Shown: in pieces, positions 23,557-27,129 of the stretch | Numbering within the stretch: position 1 is the first letter of the stretch | Layout of the letters: each line of letters starts with the position of its first letter | Assembly (NCBI GenBank): GCA_041164265.1 | Contig: JBEAPR010000076.1 | Span: 1-27,129 of the forward strand | DNA length: 27,129 nt | DNA from: CALAZP01 sp041164265 | GTDB lineage: Bacteria > Bacteroidota > Bacteroidia > Chitinophagales > Saprospiraceae | Reading direction: 5' to 3' | Made by a program: the position numbers and the translations under genes | The notes under the pieces: model-generated | What the model was told of the DNA's origin: nothing | Seen by the model: the letters and a program-made list of their open reading frames with translations, nothing else | Database searches by the model: none

Positions 23557-25377
23557 ATGAGTTTCAGGTTTTTATTATTGGTATCCATTCTAGTATTATC
23601 CGCTCCCTTATTAAGCCAAGAGTCAAAGGTGTTTGGTGGTTTAGGAAGTCCACCTTACCAAATAATCTCTAGTGACATCACTCCTCTGAAGGATTACCTC
23701 CCATTTGTGGATAAGAATAAGGTAATGGATGGCTCGGGCATGAATAATCAAGCCAACATAATGAATCGACTGATGCGGCAAGCCAGTATGGGATTGACGG
23801 AAGTTCAAATGGAAACCATCAGAAATACAGAACCCACCTCCTGGATAACAGAGCAGTTGGAGATTACACCAATTAATTTTTTAGACTATTTCAATCAAGT
23901 AGTAGAAGAAACCAGAAATTATAGATTACAGTATAGCTCAGAGGATTTTGAATTTGGATCAAGAACCAGCACTGAAGAATTCAGAATAGCTTATTGGCGT
24001 TATTTAATGGAACATGCTGACTTTTTGAGGCAAAAGGTGGTTTATGCTTTGAGTCAAATTTTTGTGGTATCCGACATGGTTGGTCAGATACAAGACCATG
24101 GAGAAGGCTTAGCTAGTTATACAGAAATTTTATCCAAAAATGCATTTGGGAATTTTAAAAATCTCCTCAGAGACATTACCCTTGAACCTATTATGGGCAT
24201 GTTCCTAAGTCATTTAAATAATTCAAAGGAAATACCCCATTTAAATATTCATCCCGATGAGAATTATGCTCGAGAAATCATGCAGTTGTTTACTATTGGA
24301 CTATTTGAATTGGATTTAAATGGCATCCCAAAAAGAGATGGAGAAGGTCAGTTAATTCCTACCTACGATCAATCTGACATTAAAAACTTAGCTAAGGTGT
24401 TTACGGGTTTGGGGCCGGGTAAAACAGGTCTCTATGCGTCTGAAGAAATGATGCCAAATTTTGGAATGGGTCGTTTTTTAACTGACTTCACCTATCCAAT
24501 GGCTATGTATGAATCCTATCATGATCAAACTGAAAAAATAATTGTAGGCAATTATGTAATTCCTGCCAACCAAGCTGGAATGGACGATATTGAATTGGCA
24601 TTGAACCATTTATTTAACCATGCCAATGTAGGGCCGTTTATTGGCAAACAACTTATCCAAAAATTGGTAACCAGTAACCCTAGCCCTGATTATGTAGAAG
24701 ATATCGCTGCGGTATTTAATGATAATGGTCATGGAATTAGGGGAGATTTGAAAGCAGTAGTCAAAGCCATTTTATTACATCCAGAAGCCAGGTCATGTGA
24801 ATCTTCACAAGATCCAAGTTTTGGTAAATTACAAGAGCCATTTTTGAGATATTTGACACTGATTAAATCTATTGATTTACAGCCTAATGAGAATGGAGAA
24901 ATCTTCTATAATGGTCAAGATGTTTTTAAAAGAACTACCCAAAATTTTTTGAGAGCGCCAACTGTTTTTAATTTCTATAAACCTAACTATTCCCCTTTCG
25001 GACCATTGAGAACAAATAACTTAATGGGGCCGGAATTCCAAATTCACAACAGCACAACGAGTATTGATATGATAAATGGCATAGAGGAAATAGTAAAAAC
25101 AGAATACGGTATGAATTATAGTTGGGAAGTCGATGTTGAAGGGGGATTTTATAAGAATAACTTTGACCACTTTAATTCCTTTTCTAACGATAATGAAGCC
25201 TTAATCAATTATATAGACCAACTATTTACCGGAGGTCAAATGACCCTGAGAACAAGAGATATTCTTAAAAATGCACTCATTCAGTTTGATATAAAGAAGC
25301 CCAACCAAGATGATAAAAAAGTGCGATTAGCGGTTTTTCTCACCCTTATTTCCCCGGACTTTGCTATCCTAAAGTAG
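23557..25377 (+). CDS. DUF1800 exported protein, copy B
   Basis: Seen: 606 aa with a signal peptide (about 1-21, ending LLSQ). It matches copy A along its whole length, including the linker (VFGGLG for IFGGNG) and the ending SPDFAILK. Core motifs are conserved: NRLMRQASMGLT, LRQKVVYALSQIFVVS, NIHPDENYAREIMQLFTIGL, GKQLIQKLVTSNPSP, and FLRAPTVFNFYKPNYSP. The copies differ most at about 120-140 and in the last third. Long identical stretches in the middle and one more diverged tail suggest an old tandem duplication with DUF1501 kept between, possibly with gene conversion. Known function: none. Context: 9 bp after DUF1501; last gene of the cassette, 73 bp before rmuC. Confidence 0.9.
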   Translation: MSFRFLLLVSILVLSAPLLSQESKVFGGLGSPPYQIISSDITPLKDYLPFVDKNKVMDGSGMNNQANIMNRLMRQASMGLTEVQMETIRNTEPTSWITEQLEITPINFLDYFNQVVEETRNYRLQYSSEDFEFGSRTSTEEFRIAYWRYLMEHADFLRQKVVYALSQIFVVSDMVGQIQDHGEGLASYTEILSKNAFGNFKNLLRDITLEPIMGMFLSHLNNSKEIPHLNIHPDENYAREIMQLFTIGLFELDLNGIPKRDGEGQLIPTYDQSDIKNLAKVFTGLGPGKTGLYASEEMMPNFGMGRFLTDFTYPMAMYESYHDQTEKIIVGNYVIPANQAGMDDIELALNHLFNHANVGPFIGKQLIQKLVTSNPSPDYVEDIAAVFNDNGHGIRGDLKAVVKAILLHPEARSCESSQDPSFGKLQEPFLRYLTLIKSIDLQPNENGEIFYNGQDVFKRTTQNFLRAPTVFNFYKPNYSPFGPLRTNNLMGPEFQIHNSTTSIDMINGIEEIVKTEYGMNYSWEVDVEGGFYKNNFDHFNSFSNDNEALINYIDQLFTGGQMTLRTRDILKNALIQFDIKKPNQDDKKVRLAVFLTLISPDFAILK

Positions 25378-25406
25378 AATCCTTGCAATTAGGTATTAAA
25401 TTTTAA

Positions 25407-25426
25407 AGAACATAATTATTTGTTCT
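25407..25426. promoter_or_regulatory. Inverted repeat between DUF1800 copy B and rmuC
   Basis: Seen: AGAACA (25407-25412) and TGTTCT (25421-25426), perfect 6-bp arms around 8 nt, 25 bp before the rmuC ATG. It could be an operator for rmuC or a weak transcript-end hairpin for the cassette. A T-tract does not follow directly. Confidence 0.3.
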
Positions 25427-25450
25427 CTCGTTTTAAAAATAAATGCTACC

Positions 25451-26638
25451 ATGGATGAAATTATAGGAGGAGGATTGTTAATCATTTTTCTTTTTCAGCT
25501 GATCATCTTATTCAGAAGTTTCCGAAGCAATATCCAACCGATCATACAGGCAGTCCGCAAAGAAATGCAAGAAGAATTGAGATCTAACCGATTAGAGTTG
25601 AATGCTGCTTTAAAAGATAATCGCATGGAATTATCACACTCCATGAAAGAATTTAGAGAGGAGTTTTCTAATAAAGTCAATGAGTTCAATCGACTGCAAA
25701 AAGAGAAATTTGTTGATATGTCGGTCCGGCAGGATTTATTAATCAAAACTACAGAAACTAAATTGGAACGAATGCGGGAGACCGTTGATGAAAAACTACA
25801 TAAAACACTAGAAGAGCGTTTGGGTCAGTCTTTCAAAATTGTTAGCGAAAGGTTGGAAGCTGTACAAAAAGGATTAGGAGAAATGCAGCACTTAGTTAAT
25901 GATGTAGGTGACTTGAAAAAGGTACTCAGCAACGTAAAAACCCAGGGGGTGTTAGGAGAAATTCAACTCAGTCAAATATTAGAGGAAATCATGGCTCCAG
26001 AACAGTATGTAGTAAATTTTAAAACAAAGCAAAACAGTTCTGATTTCGTAGAATTTGCCCTCAAATTACCAGGTAAGGAACAAGTGTATTTGCCTATAGA
26101 TGCTAAATTTCCACAAGCTCCTTATGTCGAATTATTGGATGCTTATGAGGCCAATGACAAATCACTCATAGATATAGCAATCAAAACCTTAACACAACGC
26201 ATAAAGCGCTTTGCTAAAGATATTCACGATAAATATTTAGATCCACCATACACAACGGATTTTGGAATATTGTTTCTTCCTTTTGAAGGGCTCTATGCTG
26301 AAATCGCCAGAAATCCCGATTTATTGGCCATTTTACAAAGAGATTATAAAATAATTGTCGCTGGACCTACCACCCTTGCTGCTATGCTCAATAGTTTGCA
26401 AATGGGCTTTAAAACTTTAGCCATTCAAAAAAGGACAAGTGAAGTATGGAAAATATTAGGTAGTGTAAAAACAGAATTTGGTAAGTTTGGCGCTGTATTA
26501 GATAAAGCACAGAAAAAACTGCAGGAAGCTAATACCGAATTAGATGAGTTGGTGGGTAGACGAACTCGGGTAATGTTAGGTAAACTTAACGAGATAGAGC
26601 AAGGAACCCTGCCTGAAGAAGATCAAAGCAAAAGTTAG
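25451..26638 (+). CDS. rmuC: RmuC-family DNA recombination protein
   Basis: Seen: 395 aa. An N-terminal membrane helix (about 5-21) is followed by a long charged heptad-like coiled coil (about 30-160). The RmuC core then begins at LSNVKTQGVLGEIQLSQILEE (159-179), with LPIDAKFP (214-221), FGILFLPFEGLYAE and a second helical segment near the C-terminus (LDKAQKKLQEANTELDEL). Known: RmuC carries a PD-(D/E)xK-like nuclease fold and limits rearrangement at short inverted repeats in E. coli. The length is shorter than the E. coli protein but usual for Bacteroidota. Context: a housekeeping gene, convergent with proC (11 bp between stops). Confidence 0.93.
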   Translation: MDEIIGGGLLIIFLFQLIILFRSFRSNIQPIIQAVRKEMQEELRSNRLELNAALKDNRMELSHSMKEFREEFSNKVNEFNRLQKEKFVDMSVRQDLLIKTTETKLERMRETVDEKLHKTLEERLGQSFKIVSERLEAVQKGLGEMQHLVNDVGDLKKVLSNVKTQGVLGEIQLSQILEEIMAPEQYVVNFKTKQNSSDFVEFALKLPGKEQVYLPIDAKFPQAPYVELLDAYEANDKSLIDIAIKTLTQRIKRFAKDIHDKYLDPPYTTDFGILFLPFEGLYAEIARNPDLLAILQRDYKIIVAGPTTLAAMLNSLQMGFKTLAIQKRTSEVWKILGSVKTEFGKFGAVLDKAQKKLQEANTELDELVGRRTRVMLGKLNEIEQGTLPEEDQSKS

Positions 26639-26649
26639 GTTTTGGTCAA

Positions 26650-27129
26650 CTAATTTTCACTCAAGATTTCTGCTCTTCGGAAAGCAGCCCATGCCCCATC
26701 TGCTATGTGATTTGACAAATTGCTTTGTAAAAAAACTTCAAGGGCCGCTTCTGTAGTCCCTCCTTTGGAAGCCACTTTTTTGATCCATTCTTCACAACTT
26801 AAGGCATTTTGCTGAAACAACTGTAGCGCTCCACTAAATGTATGACTCACCAGTAATTGAGCTTGGGCCGTTTCAAAACCTAATTCTTTTGCGGCTTGAA
26901 TCATAGCATCCATGAAATAATATACATAGGCTGGTCCTGATCCAGAAATAGCTGTCGCAGCATCTATCATTTTTTCCTCATCAACCAAAAGCGTTTTTCC
27001 TGTGGTCGCCAATAAATTTTGAACCGTTCCCTGTTCTAGTCTTGTTACTTCATCCGTGGTGGTAAAAACGGTCGTTCCGGAACCAATTTGAGCTGGAAGA
27101 TTTGGCATTGCTCTTATAATTTTACTCAC
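26650..27129 (-). CDS. proC: Pyrroline-5-carboxylate reductase, C-terminal part (cut by window edge)
   Basis: Seen: about 160 codons, open to the right edge, so the N-terminal Rossmann half and the true start lie outside. Full-length ProC is about 270 aa. Motifs: IIRAMPNLPAQIGSG near the edge, then ISGSGPAYVYYFMDAMIQAA and ASKGGTTEAALEVF. Known: ProC reduces pyrroline-5-carboxylate to proline with NAD(P)H, the last step of proline synthesis. Small oddity: the usual SPGGTT reads SKGGTT. GTG at the edge is an internal Val codon, not the start. Confidence 0.95.
   Translation of the reverse strand: MSKIIRAMPNLPAQIGSGTTVFTTTDEVTRLEQGTVQNLLATTGKTLLVDEEKMIDAATAISGSGPAYVYYFMDAMIQAAKELGFETAQAQLLVSHTFSGALQLFQQNALSCEEWIKKVASKGGTTEAALEVFLQSNLSNHIADGAWAAFRRAEILSEN

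Noticed and set aside
14..27129. Prophage, transposon, CRISPR or defence island
   Set aside because: No integrase, transposase, terminal repeats, spacer arrays or known defence domains were seen; RmuC alone is a common housekeeping gene.

Overview
The window looks like chromosomal DNA from a free-living, probably aquatic, member of the Bacteroidota. The evidence is AT-rich DNA without Shine-Dalgarno-like sequences before the starts, two proteins with C-terminal type IX secretion (T9SS) sorting domains, many short-lipobox lipoproteins, Calx-beta/GH16 and S1-sulfatase enzymes, a DUF3667 zinc-ribbon membrane protein and the DUF1800/DUF1501 pair. The window is almost solidly coding. No gap exceeds 170 bp, and no tRNA, rRNA, CRISPR array, insertion sequence or integrase was seen.

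Left block (14-15109, all minus strand, so transcribed right to left). At the promoter-proximal end are three Cys-type S1 sulfatases, followed almost without gaps by a T9SS-secreted protein with a CxxCH motif. After a 133-166 bp gap holding a strong hairpin comes a membrane-spanning propeller/winged-helix protein, probably a one-component regulator. Its stop overlaps the start of a 51-aa Pmp3/YqaE-type membrane peptide, and a GH16 (laminarinase-type) lipoprotein follows. Next come a serine beta-lactamase-like lipoprotein and a DUF2807 protein with seven SGSG repeats. The block ends with a likely sucrose module: an SLC45/plant-SUT-like transporter, a GH13_4 amylosucrase-type enzyme and DUF3667.

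Middle block (15123-20166). A divergent SemiSWEET-like small protein is followed by a penicillin-acylase-family lipoprotein on the plus strand. Converging on them are an exported M20 amidohydrolase and a discoidin-like T9SS protein.

Right block (20335-27129). A 168-bp divergent region with two inverted repeats precedes a plus-strand cassette DUF1800 - DUF1501 - DUF1800, in which the flanking genes are clear paralogues. RmuC follows, converging on proC, which is cut by the window edge; these two are housekeeping genes.

Taken together the region is mainly about glycans: sulfate removal, beta-1,3-glucan cleavage, sucrose uptake and conversion, and small-sugar transport. It also carries exported amide hydrolases and uncharacterised exported proteins. 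Points most worth a second look are the propeller-TM-wHTH protein coupled to a Pmp3 peptide, the DUF1800-DUF1501-DUF1800 cassette, the sucrose-to-alpha-glucan module, and the sulfatase operon ending in a secreted CxxCH protein. No wholly new system is proven by the sequence alone.
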